Notes under the pieces: generated by a model | Seen by the model: only the letters and a program-made list of their open reading frames with translations | Told to the model about the DNA's origin: nothing | Database searches by the model: none | Made by a program: the position numbers and the translations under genes | DNA from: an uncultured Sphingobacteriaceae bacterium | GTDB lineage: Bacteria; Bacteroidota; Bacteroidia; Sphingobacteriales; Sphingobacteriaceae | Direction: 5' to 3' | Assembly (NCBI GenBank): GCA_946887045.1 | Contig: CAMPKC010000038.1 | Coordinates: 1 to 43,612, forward strand | DNA: 43,612 nucleotides | Part shown: positions 17,966-27,210 of the stretch, piece by piece | Position numbering within the stretch: position 1 is the stretch's first letter | Layout: every line of letters starts with the position of its first letter

Positions 17966-18976
17966 TCAATCGTGATCCGACCTTAACTTTGTTACGGTAA
18001 AAACGTCCTGTTGCGTAGCATCCCCCTGCTCCTGTAGCTTTCCGAAAGCTGCCGCAGTTGCATAGTTTACGATATCCTGCGGAGCGTGATTATTGTAAAA
18101 TCCATAGATCAATCCTCCCATAAAACAATCGCCGCTACCAGACCGGTCAATTACCCCTTTGGTTCTGAATTCTCCGGAATTATATTGTTCTCCGCCGGTA
18201 AACAAACTCGTATAGTATAGTAAATTGTCGCTGTCAAAACGAAATGTATTTCCTACATGCTTGCATCTGGGAAACTTGTCCATTATCTCCAATGATGTGG
18301 CGCGGGCATGTTCAAGGTAATCTTCCTTTCTACCTTTCTCATGAATCCGGCTATCAATCGACGTCCCTAACAAACTGTTTGCCGACCATATATTTCCCAT
18401 CACTAAATCGCAGTGTTCTACTAAGGCAGGCATTACCTCGATGGGCTCTTTTCCATACTTCCATAGTCGCGACCGGTAGTTCAGATCAATAGAAGTCATA
18501 ATTTTTTGCCTTGAAGCAGCTTCCAGAGCTTCAAGGCAAACATCAGCAACATTCGCATTCAAAGCCGGGCTGATAGCCGTCAGATTGAACCACGAAACAT
18601 CGCGCAAAACTTTATCCCAATCGATCATCCCGCGCTTCAATTCAGAGAACGAGGAATGTTCACGATCATAAACTACACTGCTTTTTAAATCAGCGCCACG
18701 ATCCAGGTAATAAACACCTACCCGCTTCCCCGCTAAAAGTATTGAGGAGGTGTAAATGCCCCTATACTCCAAATAATCAATAAGATATTCGGACATGAAG
18801 TTATCCGGCAAAACTGTGCAATATTTTACAGGCACATTCCATCCTGCCAAAGCAGTAGCCGTATTTGCTTCGGCACCACCCATATACAAGATAAAGGGGT
18901 TCTTTTCTGCTTCTTCAATCGAGGATGGCGATATCCGTAACATCAGCTCGCCAAAACACAACACTTTACTTATCAC
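17966..18976 (-). CDS. PfkB-family sugar kinase, second KDG-kinase-like paralogue
   Basis: A 336-residue ribokinase-family kinase. It has the opening VLCFGELMLRISP, the YMGGAEANTATAL substrate loop, TSIDLNYRSRLW and the catalytic signature DRSGSGDCFMGG with Asp283. These are the same landmarks as in the KDG kinase at 13170-14195, but the sequences are clearly diverged. It starts with GTG overlapping the uxaC stop codon as GTGA, so it is translationally coupled to uxaC and is probably dedicated to uronate catabolism. It could be a second KDG kinase, perhaps one expressed only with this operon, or act on a related keto-deoxy acid or aldonate. The sequence cannot decide this. Confidence 0.82.
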   Translation of the reverse strand: MISKVLCFGELMLRISPSSIEEAEKNPFILYMGGAEANTATALAGWNVPVKYCTVLPDNFMSEYLIDYLEYRGIYTSSILLAGKRVGVYYLDRGADLKSSVVYDREHSSFSELKRGMIDWDKVLRDVSWFNLTAISPALNANVADVCLEALEAASRQKIMTSIDLNYRSRLWKYGKEPIEVMPALVEHCDLVMGNIWSANSLLGTSIDSRIHEKGRKEDYLEHARATSLEIMDKFPRCKHVGNTFRFDSDNLLYYTSLFTGGEQYNSGEFRTKGVIDRSGSGDCFMGGLIYGFYNNHAPQDIVNYATAAAFGKLQEQGDATQQDVFTVTKLRSDHD

Positions 18977-20373
18977 AAGTTGAAATAGTTTTTAGCGTTA
19001 TTATAGCAAATATCCTTAACAACTTTTCCTAACCATTCCATGTCAGCAGGTAACTCGCCGTTTTCTACGTCATCTCCAAACATATTGCAAAGTATTCTTC
19101 TGAAATATTCATGGCGAGGGAAAGAAAGAAAACTACGTGAATCGGTAAGCATACCAACAAAACGGCTTAGCAATCCCATATTAGAAAGCGCATTGATTTG
19201 TTTGATCATACCATCTTTCTGATCAAGGAACCACCAGCCAGAACCAAACTGCACTTTACCGGCAACCGAACCATCGTTAAAGTTCCCGATCATAGTTGCC
19301 ATTAACTCGTTATCGGCCGGATTTAAATTATAGATGATGGTTTTGGCCAATCTGTCTTCAGTATCGAGTTTATTTAAAAACTTCGATAACTGGCGTCCCT
19401 GACTGAAATCACCTATTGAGTCCCAACCTGTGTCAGGTCCGAGGATTGATAACATACGTGCATTATTATTACGCAAAGCGCCTAAATGGTATTGCTGAAC
19501 CCATCCCTTTTCATGATCCCAGAAAGCAAAGTGAACCAGCATAGCTGACTTAAATTTCAGAACTTCCTGGTGAGAAAGAGCCTGGTTACTGCGGATTTTT
19601 AAGAAGATAGATTTTATCTCTTCATCCGTATAATCCTCGGCATAAATTTGCTCTAAACCATGATCCGAGATTGAACATCCATTTGCAGCGAAGTAATCAT
19701 GACGATTCTTAAGCGCTTTCAGGAAAATATCAAAATCTGAAATGCTCAAATCAGTTACAGCCTCCAATTTACCGATATAGGCATTTAGTCCTGCCACATC
19801 TTCTGCTGCCATTGCCTTATCAGGGCGGAAAGCAGGGCGAACAATTATTTCCGCGCCATCTTTTGAGATTTGCTGATGAAAGTTTAATGAATCAACAGGA
19901 TCATCGGTGGTGCACACCGCCTCAACCTTACGGCTTTTTAGTAATCCCTGTACAGAAAATTCTTTCGTTTGAAGTTTTGCTGTACACTCTTCATAAATTT
20001 TCGCAGCAGATTTCCCGTCTAAAATATCGTGAATGTTAAAGTATCGCTGAAGCTCGAGATGAGTCCAGTGGTATAATGGGTTACGCAAAGTGTAAGGAAC
20101 AGTTTCTGCCCATTTCTGAAACTTTTCGAAATCACTTTTTTTGCCTGTAATGTAATCCTCATTGATCCCATTAGCACGCATTGCACGCCATTTATAATGG
20201 TCGCCATACAGCCAAACCTGAGTTATATTTTCAAAGTTTATATCATTTGCAATCTGATCGGGAGGCAGGTGATTGTGGTAATCAATAATCGGCATATCCT
20301 TAGCAAATTCATGGTAAAGCTGCTGTGCCGTTTTTGTATTCAGTAAAAAGTTCTCGTCTAAAAAATTTTTCAT
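18973..20373 (-). CDS. uxaC: Glucuronate/galacturonate isomerase
   Basis: A 466-residue cytoplasmic isomerase of the amidohydrolase-like uronate isomerase family that converts D-galacturonate to D-tagaturonate (and D-glucuronate to D-fructuronate). The metal-site motif IDYHNHLPP (about residues 29-38) and the following QVWLYGDHYKWRAMRANG and WTHLELQRYF blocks are characteristic, as are CTTDDPVD and the C-terminal MLTDSRSFLSFPRHEYFRR. Length matches the E. coli enzyme. It lies 121 bp downstream of the uxaA-like gene and is coupled to the kinase by a 4-bp overlap. Confidence 0.95.
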   Translation of the reverse strand: MKNFLDENFLLNTKTAQQLYHEFAKDMPIIDYHNHLPPDQIANDINFENITQVWLYGDHYKWRAMRANGINEDYITGKKSDFEKFQKWAETVPYTLRNPLYHWTHLELQRYFNIHDILDGKSAAKIYEECTAKLQTKEFSVQGLLKSRKVEAVCTTDDPVDSLNFHQQISKDGAEIIVRPAFRPDKAMAAEDVAGLNAYIGKLEAVTDLSISDFDIFLKALKNRHDYFAANGCSISDHGLEQIYAEDYTDEEIKSIFLKIRSNQALSHQEVLKFKSAMLVHFAFWDHEKGWVQQYHLGALRNNNARMLSILGPDTGWDSIGDFSQGRQLSKFLNKLDTEDRLAKTIIYNLNPADNELMATMIGNFNDGSVAGKVQFGSGWWFLDQKDGMIKQINALSNMGLLSRFVGMLTDSRSFLSFPRHEYFRRILCNMFGDDVENGELPADMEWLGKVVKDICYNNAKNYFNL

Positions 20374-20407
20374 TACAATTTATTGCTTTTTAATGGAGAT
20401 GAAGCTG

Positions 20408-20447
20408 TCATGAGTCTTACTCTGTATTTCTGAGTGCAATCTCATGA
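20408..20447. repeat. Nested inverted repeat upstream of uxaC
   Basis: TCATGAG (20408-20414) pairs with CTCATGA (20441-20447), enclosing a smaller ACTC/GAGT pair. It sits 35-75 bp upstream of the uxaC start in the gap after the uxaA-like gene. It may be an operator or a processing hairpin; there is no following T-run. Confidence 0.35.
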
Positions 20448-20494
20448 TCGTTTCATTATTTATACTATCGCTAATGGGTAATTCATTTTAAAAC

Positions 20495-22147
20495 CTACAG
20501 AGACACGCCACGCTTCCATGGAATGAAGTCGTCCTGACCATGCCTAACGGCACTTACCTGTATTTCGCCGCTGGCCACCCTGATCACATAATCAAGGATA
20601 CGCTCACCTGCCTGCTCAATCGTTTCTTCGCCTTCGATAATCGATCCGGTATTCACATCCATGATGTCGTTCATCTTGTTATATAGGGTAGTATTCGTTG
20701 CAATTTTAACGACAGGAGCGATAGGATTACCAGTTGGTGTTCCTAAGCCCGTTGTAAATAAAACCACATTGGCACCCGAAGCCACTTCAGCCGTGGTAGA
20801 CTCGACATCATTACCAGGAGTGCACAATAAATTCAAACCTGGCTTGGTCACCTTTTCAGGATAATCAAGTATTTCGGTAACTGGGGATGTTCCTCCTTTT
20901 TTGGCCGCACCGGCAGATTTAATAGCATCCGTAATAAGTCCGTCTTTAATATTACCCGGAGATGGATTCATATCGAAACCTGAACCTGCTTCTTCTGCCC
21001 GCTGAGCATAGGTTTTCATCAGGTGAGAAAAGCGCTCGGCATTTTCTACCGTAACACAACGGTCGCTGATGTTTTGCTCAACACCGCAAAGCTCAGGAAA
21101 CTCTGCCAGAATAACTGAACCTCCTAAGGCCACCAACAAATCTGAGGTGTAACCAATAGCCGGGTTGGCAGAAATACCGGAGAAGCCATCGGAACCGCCA
21201 CATTCTAAACCGATGGTAAGTTTACTTAAAGGCGCTGGTTCGCGCTTACACTGATTGGCTTGTACCAAACCGGCAAAAGTTTTCTTAATAGATTCAGAAA
21301 GCAATTTAGCTTCTGTACCTATTTTTTGCTGTTCAAGAATAAACAGCGGTTTAGAAAAATTCGAATCACGTTTTTTAATTTCCTCCTCAAGCATTTGAAC
21401 CTGAGCATTCTGACAGCCAAGGCTTAAAACTGTTGCTCCGGCAACATTAGGATGAGTAATGTACCCGGCTAACAAAGCGCATAAAGCCTGAGCATCTGAG
21501 CGTGTGCCGCCGCAACCGCCGGCATGTTTTAGAAACTTTACACCATCAACATTTGGAAATAAACGTTCGGATGTTGGCATATAATCGACCTCAGATAGTT
21601 CAGCGCTTAAAAGGCTGTTCACATCCGATCCTGATTTATACATATTAATGAGCTGCTTTGCCTGGTTGGCATAGGTTTCATTGCGACCATAACCCAGTTG
21701 TTTCACCAAAGCTTCCTCAAGAACTTCAAGGTTACGATTCTCGCAAAAAACCATCGGTATAACTAACCAATAGTTTGCCGTTCCAACACTGCCGTCCGGG
21801 CGGTAAAAGCCATAAAACTTTTTCGACTGGAATTTCGACACGTCTGGTATATTCCAGCTTGTTTTTCTATCGCCGATAGTAAAACTGCTGGCAGCATGTT
21901 TTAGGTTTTCTGTAGAAATAAGTCCGCCTCTCGGGATTTCAACCTGAGCTTTTCCAACAAGCACACCGTACATGGTAACTTCATCCCCAGGTTGCAGATT
22001 ATTGATAGCAAATTTATGCTTCGCCTGAACTTTATCCTTAAGCTGAAATTCTTCACCTTCAAAGATTACCGTTTCCCCTTGCTCTAAATCAGTTAAAGCA
22101 ACCAGCACATTATCATCGGTGTGAACTTTTAAAACTCTCTGTTTCAT
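20495..22147 (-). CDS. UxaA-family dehydratase, long paralogue
   Basis: A 550-residue relative of altronate dehydratase with the same plan: an N-terminal SAF domain (about 1-95, starting LKVHTDDNVLVAL) and the GD_AH C-terminal domain with ECGGSDGFSGISANP, ELCGVEQ, MNPSPGNIKDG, GTSPVTEILDYPE and LLCTPGNDVESTT. It is about 55 residues longer than UxaA, with an insertion around residues 135-205. It carries HAGGCGGTR (Cys212) where UxaA has YGCSQLGDDH, and lacks the GCTQKGG motif. Such long forms occur in Bacteroidota uronate clusters and are usually annotated altronate dehydratase. Since a clear UxaA is present 4 kb away, this one may act on another aldonate or aldarate. It lies 69 bp downstream of PL10 and may begin the uronate operon or continue the GH28-GH105-PL10 unit. 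Confidence 0.85.
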   Translation of the reverse strand: MKQRVLKVHTDDNVLVALTDLEQGETVIFEGEEFQLKDKVQAKHKFAINNLQPGDEVTMYGVLVGKAQVEIPRGGLISTENLKHAASSFTIGDRKTSWNIPDVSKFQSKKFYGFYRPDGSVGTANYWLVIPMVFCENRNLEVLEEALVKQLGYGRNETYANQAKQLINMYKSGSDVNSLLSAELSEVDYMPTSERLFPNVDGVKFLKHAGGCGGTRSDAQALCALLAGYITHPNVAGATVLSLGCQNAQVQMLEEEIKKRDSNFSKPLFILEQQKIGTEAKLLSESIKKTFAGLVQANQCKREPAPLSKLTIGLECGGSDGFSGISANPAIGYTSDLLVALGGSVILAEFPELCGVEQNISDRCVTVENAERFSHLMKTYAQRAEEAGSGFDMNPSPGNIKDGLITDAIKSAGAAKKGGTSPVTEILDYPEKVTKPGLNLLCTPGNDVESTTAEVASGANVVLFTTGLGTPTGNPIAPVVKIATNTTLYNKMNDIMDVNTGSIIEGEETIEQAGERILDYVIRVASGEIQVSAVRHGQDDFIPWKRGVSL

Positions 22148-22216
22148 TTTAAGATTCTATAAACCGTAACTTAGTTTGCATTCTTAGCAATTTAAAAGAA
22201 TAAACTTATCTAAATA

Positions 22217-23287
22217 TTATTTAACAGTAACAGAATTAACACGGTTTATGCTTGCCCATTTCGGATATTCTTTCAGCACCTTACCTGGCCATGTACCATA
22301 CCAGGCATAGCCGTTTCTTCTTTCAGCCTCTATTTCATAAATGGATTTTTTCTTAACGCCATCGCGACCTGAGAAAAAGGGTTCTCCGCTTGATATATCA
22401 TAGAATCTGGCCCATATAACAGAATTAGCATCTTTAACAAGATTTTGTTGTTTCCCTTTTACAGGATCTCTGCTAACTTCAAACTTATATCCCCGAATTT
22501 TAGCTTGATCAAACCATTTTACCGCATTCACAATGGCATTTTTCATTTCTTCTGACGGATTCTTTTGATTCATCAGGAACTGAACGATAGCTGCAGATTC
22601 GCTACCACTTAAAGATATCAATTCAAAAGATCTGGCATTTGCAGGCTGAAGAGTTTTCTCATCATGCTGGGCGCACCATACCGTCAACTTTCCGTCTACT
22701 TTTATCTGTGATTTTAATATGCAGTCTATACCTTTTTTTACCGCTACGGATGCTTTACCAATAAAGGACTTATCTACAATCCCCATATTATTTTTTCCTT
22801 CATTAACATCCTGCAACAAAGTAAGTACATTAACCATGGCATTATCGTTATAGGTTATCAGATGCCTGTAATTGCTGAGATCGGGATAGAACTGCGGCCA
22901 TCCTCCGTTAGCGTATTGTGCTTTTAACAAGTACGAAATTCCCTTTTCCACGGCATCCAGATATTCCTTTTTATTGCTTTCTGCAAAATAGCCGGCTAGA
23001 AATCTTATCTCCTTAATGGTAGCATAATTATCAATAGTGGCATCTTTACCCGAAGCATAACTTGCTTTTACAATAATCAGGTCGGCCTCAGTTAAAGGCT
23101 TAGAATAGTCTATGCTTTTTTCCTTAAAATGTTTAGGCCATCCTCCGTTACTTCTTTGAAATAGCAACATGTTTTGGGCTATAACTTCTTTTTTCTCCGG
23201 AGAGGCATTACTGAAATCCTGGGCGTAACTTATCGGCAGCAAACAGCTAGCAAAAATTACAGTACAAAAGATTTTTAAGAAATTCAT
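22217..23287 (-). CDS. PL10-type pectate lyase
   Basis: A 356-residue exported pectate lyase that cleaves polygalacturonate by beta-elimination. The sequence matches the PL10 (alpha/alpha toroid) family, with the repeated RSNGGWPK and ANGGWPQFYPD motifs, YNDNAMVNVL, the central SFELISLSGSES and the C-terminal WARFYDI and RNGYAWYGTWP. The signal peptide begins MNFLKIFCTVIFASCLLPISYA. The ATG at 23287 was chosen because it starts exactly at that signal peptide and overlaps the upstream stop codon as TAATG. An in-frame TTG 27 bases upstream would add a non-signal extension. It is the third gene of the GH28-GH105-PL10 unit. No lipobox cysteine pattern is clear, so a periplasmic location is most likely. 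Confidence 0.88.
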   Translation of the reverse strand: MNFLKIFCTVIFASCLLPISYAQDFSNASPEKKEVIAQNMLLFQRSNGGWPKHFKEKSIDYSKPLTEADLIIVKASYASGKDATIDNYATIKEIRFLAGYFAESNKKEYLDAVEKGISYLLKAQYANGGWPQFYPDLSNYRHLITYNDNAMVNVLTLLQDVNEGKNNMGIVDKSFIGKASVAVKKGIDCILKSQIKVDGKLTVWCAQHDEKTLQPANARSFELISLSGSESAAIVQFLMNQKNPSEEMKNAIVNAVKWFDQAKIRGYKFEVSRDPVKGKQQNLVKDANSVIWARFYDISSGEPFFSGRDGVKKKSIYEIEAERRNGYAWYGTWPGKVLKEYPKWASINRVNSVTVK

Positions 23288-25191
23288 TACTTTTTGGATT
23301 GTGTTAATAACCAACTAACCAAGTCATTTGCAGCTTTAAAGTTTTCGTATTGTGCCGGAAGCTTTCTACCGTCTACATATTCATTATAAAACCATGGATC
23401 CCCCACGGCAAATACAGTCCCCTTGCCAACCTTAGCAGTAGCCATAACTACGTTTTTACCTGAGGTAAATGCAGGTTTGGCAGGTCCCGAAAGTTTAAGT
23501 GTGCTTATTTCTTTAATGTAAACTTTCCCGGAAGTTTTGAAAATCGGATGTTTAGCCGGGATATTAAATGCCCCGGTTTCATAGGCATCATTTTTTACTG
23601 CATTAATCATGTCTGCATTAAAATGAATCCCAAAACGTTCGGAAATAGTATTGAATTTAGTTAGTTCGGCATTTGTATAATCGTTCGTCATTAAAACCAG
23701 AACGCCACCGTTGTTTACCCATTTATACAGCTCATCGGCATCTTTTGCTGAAGCGAAGTTTGGCTTTGCAGTCTCTTTTTCTGTATCAGGATCAACGATA
23801 ATATAGACATCAGAATTTCGAAGATTTGAAGCTGTTGGTGCCTCAGTCAAGGTGTTGGTTTTTGCACCGGCATAGTTGAATAAGTTTCCAAGGAACCAGA
23901 AACCACTATTTGCGGCATCGTCCCAGGTATAATGAAACTTATAATTTTTCCCCAATACATCTTTCCTTATCTCGTTGTTAAAATAGTTATCCAGGGTTAC
24001 TACTTTACCTTTTCCTGGTTTAGGCAATGCAGCAAGTTCCATTTCGTTGGAGGCAAGCATGAACGAGCCTACACCTTTAGGATCATTTGTAATTACTTTT
24101 TCCCGCAGATAGTACTCATAACTTCCATCGCGGTAGGGCTTACCACCCAAACCCGAAACACTCACTGTTTTTGTCAGATTGATTTTATCCGCGTTAACGG
24201 TTTCAACAAACTCTTTTTGCATACCTGCATAGCCTTTTTGTGCCACACTCATATAGCTTTCCGGAAGATATCCCAACCGAACACCTTTAGATAAAGCGTA
24301 AACAAACATGCTCGAAGCTGAGGATTCTAAATAATTCCCTTTACCATTCGGCATATTCAGAATATCGTACCATACTCCGGATTTTGCATCCTGAACGCTT
24401 TGTACCGATTTCGCAAAACGATTTAAAATTGCGATTACAGAATCCCTTTTAGGATGATTTTCAGGAAAATACTCCAAAGCATCAACAAGCCCCATACCAT
24501 ACCAGCCCATTGCTCTTCCCCAGAAATGAGGAGAACGCCCGGTTACAGGATCCGCCCATTTTTGCTCTCTTGATTCATCGTACCCATGATATAGTAAGCC
24601 GGTTTTTGAATCAATGGAATTCTTCTCCATTAAGATAAACTGAGTAGCTATGTCATTGAAAGCCTGCCAGTCGTGCGCCATTGCAGAGTACTCCGCATAA
24701 AAAGGCTGCCCCATGTATAAACCGTCCAGCCACATTTGGTGCGGATAGATTTTTTTGTGCCAAAAACCGCCTTCCGCAGTACGGGGATGAGTACTTAGCT
24801 GCTGGCGTAAAGCCTGCACAGCTTTTAAATATTTTTCCTGGCCTGTAACTTTATAAAGCAGGATTAAAGCCCTGCCATTTTTAATATTGTCAATATTGTA
24901 GTTATCTCCATCGTATGTTCGTATAATTCCATCCGCCTGAACGAAATGATCCATACTTTTTTTGATATAATTGAAATATTTAGCATCCCCGGTTCGCTGC
25001 CAGATGGCCGCAATACCTTCCAGGATAACACCTTGATCATAGGTCCATTTGAAGGGCCGGCCTGTCCATAAAGAATCTGCCCATATATCCATAACCGTAG
25101 CAGCCATGCGCTCTGAAACGGGTTTACTTTGAGCAAACGATAAAGAACTTAAGAATATCGATACTATTATTAGAAAATTGGTTTTCTTCAT
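23287..25191 (-). CDS. GH105 unsaturated rhamnogalacturonyl/galacturonyl hydrolase with C-terminal GATase-like domain
   Basis: A 634-residue exported enzyme that removes the 4,5-unsaturated uronic acid left by pectin lyases. After a signal peptide (about 1-20), the (alpha/alpha)6 GH105 domain spans about 25-400. It has WTYDQGVILEGIA, the catalytic aspartate Asp156 in HQMWLDGLYMGQPFYAEY, FWGRAMGWYGMGLVDALE and YLESSASSMFVYAL. After a linker, residues about 435-634 form a second alpha/beta domain: SDVYIIVDPDT, LYKWVNNGGVLVLMTND, HPIFKTSGKVYI and KVGKGTVFAVGDPWFYNEY. This resembles the class I glutamine amidotransferase-like or DUF4350 fold, with no Cys nucleophile at the elbow. It sits 9 bp after GH28 and overlaps PL10 by one base. 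Typical GH105 enzymes stop at about 370-400 residues, so the fusion is notable. Confidence 0.88.
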   Translation of the reverse strand: MKKTNFLIIVSIFLSSLSFAQSKPVSERMAATVMDIWADSLWTGRPFKWTYDQGVILEGIAAIWQRTGDAKYFNYIKKSMDHFVQADGIIRTYDGDNYNIDNIKNGRALILLYKVTGQEKYLKAVQALRQQLSTHPRTAEGGFWHKKIYPHQMWLDGLYMGQPFYAEYSAMAHDWQAFNDIATQFILMEKNSIDSKTGLLYHGYDESREQKWADPVTGRSPHFWGRAMGWYGMGLVDALEYFPENHPKRDSVIAILNRFAKSVQSVQDAKSGVWYDILNMPNGKGNYLESSASSMFVYALSKGVRLGYLPESYMSVAQKGYAGMQKEFVETVNADKINLTKTVSVSGLGGKPYRDGSYEYYLREKVITNDPKGVGSFMLASNEMELAALPKPGKGKVVTLDNYFNNEIRKDVLGKNYKFHYTWDDAANSGFWFLGNLFNYAGAKTNTLTEAPTASNLRNSDVYIIVDPDTEKETAKPNFASAKDADELYKWVNNGGVLVLMTNDYTNAELTKFNTISERFGIHFNADMINAVKNDAYETGAFNIPAKHPIFKTSGKVYIKEISTLKLSGPAKPAFTSGKNVVMATAKVGKGTVFAVGDPWFYNEYVDGRKLPAQYENFKAANDLVSWLLTQSKK

Positions 25192-25200
25192 CTGTAAAGT

Positions 25201-26868
25201 CTATTTTATGATCAAAGATTTGCTTTTAGCATCCTGACTAAACTCGGCTTTTTTTACAGAGCCGGGAATATTGGTATTGGATACTCTTATGTTTGAACTA
25301 CGATCGCCTATAACATTAAATAAAAGCTCGGATCCCTGTTTATACTGCAGATTATTGAAAGTTATTGAGCTGCTGTTTTGAATGTTCACAACCGGCTTGG
25401 ATTGCTTGCTTATCACATTTACATTTTTTAAATGTATATCCTTCGCTTCTTCTATCTCTATTCCTGTTTCTGCTTGCAGGGTCATATTTTCAAGAAAAAT
25501 ATTATGAATATTCATCTCGGGTAAACCGCGGATAAAAATTGCTTTCGCCGCGCCATCAGCTACCACGTTACTGATATAGAAGTTTTTAAATGAGGGAGTT
25601 TCTTCTGTAACTGGTAATAATACCACTTTCGGAGCATCACGTTTTTCGCCGGCAACAGGAACCGGATCAACAGCTGCATAATACATATCGAATAAAAGCG
25701 CTTCGCCAACGATGTCTTTCATATTGATATTTTTGATGAAGATATTCTCTACCACACCGCCTCTTCCGCGGGTTGTTTTGAAACGAAGACCGATATCGGT
25801 GCCGATGAATGTGCAATCAGAAACATAGATATTTTTTGCGCCGCCAGACATTTCGCTGCCGATTACAAAACCACCGTGAGCATGATACACCACACAATTT
25901 CTGATTACCACATTCTGTGTTGGCATTGCACGCTTACGACCCTGTGCATCACGACCGGATTTAATGCAAATACCATCATCGCCAACATCGAAAACACTGT
26001 TTTCAACCAGAACATTGCTGCACGATTCCAGGTCGAGTCCGTCGCCGTTTTGTGCATACCAAGGGTTCTTAGCGTAAATATCTCTGATGATAATATTTTC
26101 TGACATCAGCGGATGGATGTTCCATGCCGGTGAATTCTGAAAAGTCACTCCTTCTAATAAAATGTTTTTACATTGAGTCAGCACGATCAGGTTAGGACGA
26201 AGAAAATCTTTGATCTCCGCGAAATCTGAAGCAGTCTTACCGTCGGAAATTACACCTGCCTGTTTAATTTTAGACCCTTTAAGAGAACTCTCTGTAGGGT
26301 ACCAGATCTTCTTATCCTCGCTTAAATATCCACCTGAAGCTATAAGATTTTTCCAATGGCTTTCGGTAAGCTTATCCTTTTTCACCATTCTCCATGCGTC
26401 GCCGTTACCGTCGATAATCCCTTTTCCGGTAATTGCAATATTTACCAGGTTGGTTCCTGAAATCGGAGACTGATTACGAACTGCACCTAAACCCTCCCAA
26501 TTGGTATGAACCAACTTGTATTGCGACAGATCTTTTGTAAACGACAGTAAAGCATCGGCATTTAAATGAAGATTGACATTGCTTTTCAATTCGATCGGAC
26601 CGGTTAACCAAAGTCCACGGGGAATTAAAACAACACCTCCGCCATTTTGAGAACATGCTGCGATAGCGCTGTTAATGCTATTGGTGTTCAGAGTTTTGCC
26701 GTCGTTTATTGCACCATATTTGACGATATTAAGGGTATCCTTTCTAAATACAGGAGCGTTTACAACGGGCATGTTTGCTGGCCATGGTTTGGCAACAGGT
26801 TGAGAAAAACTGCTAGCCGAAAACATAAGGGCACTTAAGATCAAGAATATAGAAAGTGTGTGCTTCAT
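25201..26868 (-). CDS. GH28 polygalacturonase (probable exo-acting)
   Basis: A 555-residue exported right-handed beta-helix hydrolase acting on polygalacturonate or oligogalacturonates. A signal peptide ends near SSFSQ (residue 23). All GH28 catalytic motifs are visible: Asp276 and Asp279 in NGDGLD, Asp297-Asp298 in GDDGICIKSG, His331 in HAHGGFVIGSE, and Arg362/Lys364 in RFKTTRGRGG. The N-terminal NIVKYGAINDGKTLNT block and the long loop insertion around 165-225 match exo-type bacterial members. It is the first gene of a unit with GH105 (9-bp gap) and PL10. The 342-bp upstream region contains operator candidate site B and a -7-like box. Confidence 0.9.
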   Translation of the reverse strand: MKHTLSIFLILSALMFSASSFSQPVAKPWPANMPVVNAPVFRKDTLNIVKYGAINDGKTLNTNSINSAIAACSQNGGGVVLIPRGLWLTGPIELKSNVNLHLNADALLSFTKDLSQYKLVHTNWEGLGAVRNQSPISGTNLVNIAITGKGIIDGNGDAWRMVKKDKLTESHWKNLIASGGYLSEDKKIWYPTESSLKGSKIKQAGVISDGKTASDFAEIKDFLRPNLIVLTQCKNILLEGVTFQNSPAWNIHPLMSENIIIRDIYAKNPWYAQNGDGLDLESCSNVLVENSVFDVGDDGICIKSGRDAQGRKRAMPTQNVVIRNCVVYHAHGGFVIGSEMSGGAKNIYVSDCTFIGTDIGLRFKTTRGRGGVVENIFIKNINMKDIVGEALLFDMYYAAVDPVPVAGEKRDAPKVVLLPVTEETPSFKNFYISNVVADGAAKAIFIRGLPEMNIHNIFLENMTLQAETGIEIEEAKDIHLKNVNVISKQSKPVVNIQNSSSITFNNLQYKQGSELLFNVIGDRSSNIRVSNTNIPGSVKKAEFSQDAKSKSLIIK

Positions 26869-26990
26869 AATTTATTAAAATTGATACTATGGTGATTTTC
26901 TCTGTTTTTTTAGCACAAATTCAATCTTAATAAAGATTTACTGCTGTGAGGATTATGCTTAGTGTATTTCAGAGAGAATGAACTCAACAA

Positions 26991-26998
26991 CAAGTTTA
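26991..26998 (-). promoter_or_regulatory. Candidate -7 box for the GH28-GH105-PL10 unit
   Basis: On the minus strand the bases read TAAACTTG, one mismatch from TAnnTTTG, 123 bp upstream of the GH28 start. The gap to operator site B is 43 bp, as in the other operator-box pairs. Confidence 0.35.
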
Positions 26999-27041
26999 GC
27001 GAGTTTAGAACAAAAAGAGGTAGGTTTTGGGAAATAAAGTT

Positions 27042-27070
27042 ATGCAATCGTTCCCGAGAACGTTTTCGTA
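27042..27070 (+). promoter_or_regulatory. Pectin-regulon operator candidate, site B
   Basis: ATGCAATCGTTCCCGA (27042-27057) matches sites A and C at 14 of 16 positions. Here the continuation gives AAtCGTTC-CCGA-GAACGttTT, a palindrome with a reverse half-site ending at about 27066. It lies about 175 bp upstream of GH28, with its GCAA end facing GH28. Confidence 0.58.
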
Positions 27071-27157
27071 AGAAGGTATTTACAAGAGGCTGTCGGATAA
27101 ACAGACTATACAGCGCTCCGCAGTTTTTTCATACGCTGTCATATCAAAATCAGAAAG

Positions 27158-27202
27158 GCAAAAAAGAATGCATCAATACCAGCGGCATTAATGCATTCTT
27201 TT
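27158..27202 (-). terminator. Terminator of the SusC/SusD unit
   Basis: AAAAGAATGCATCAAT (27162-27177) pairs with ATTAATGCATTCTTTT (27187-27202) with one G-U pair and a 9-nt loop. It begins 9 bp after the SusD stop codon. T-rich arms end the hairpin on both strands. Confidence 0.82.
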
Positions 27203-27210
27203 CATTCTGC

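Larger units (their letters stand above)
26869..27210. other. Intergenic region between GH28 and the SusD gene
   Basis: This 342-bp stretch has no convincing gene. It contains a -7-like box facing GH28 (26991-26998), operator candidate site B with its partly palindromic extension (27042-27070), and the SusD terminator (27158-27202). Confidence 0.75.
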
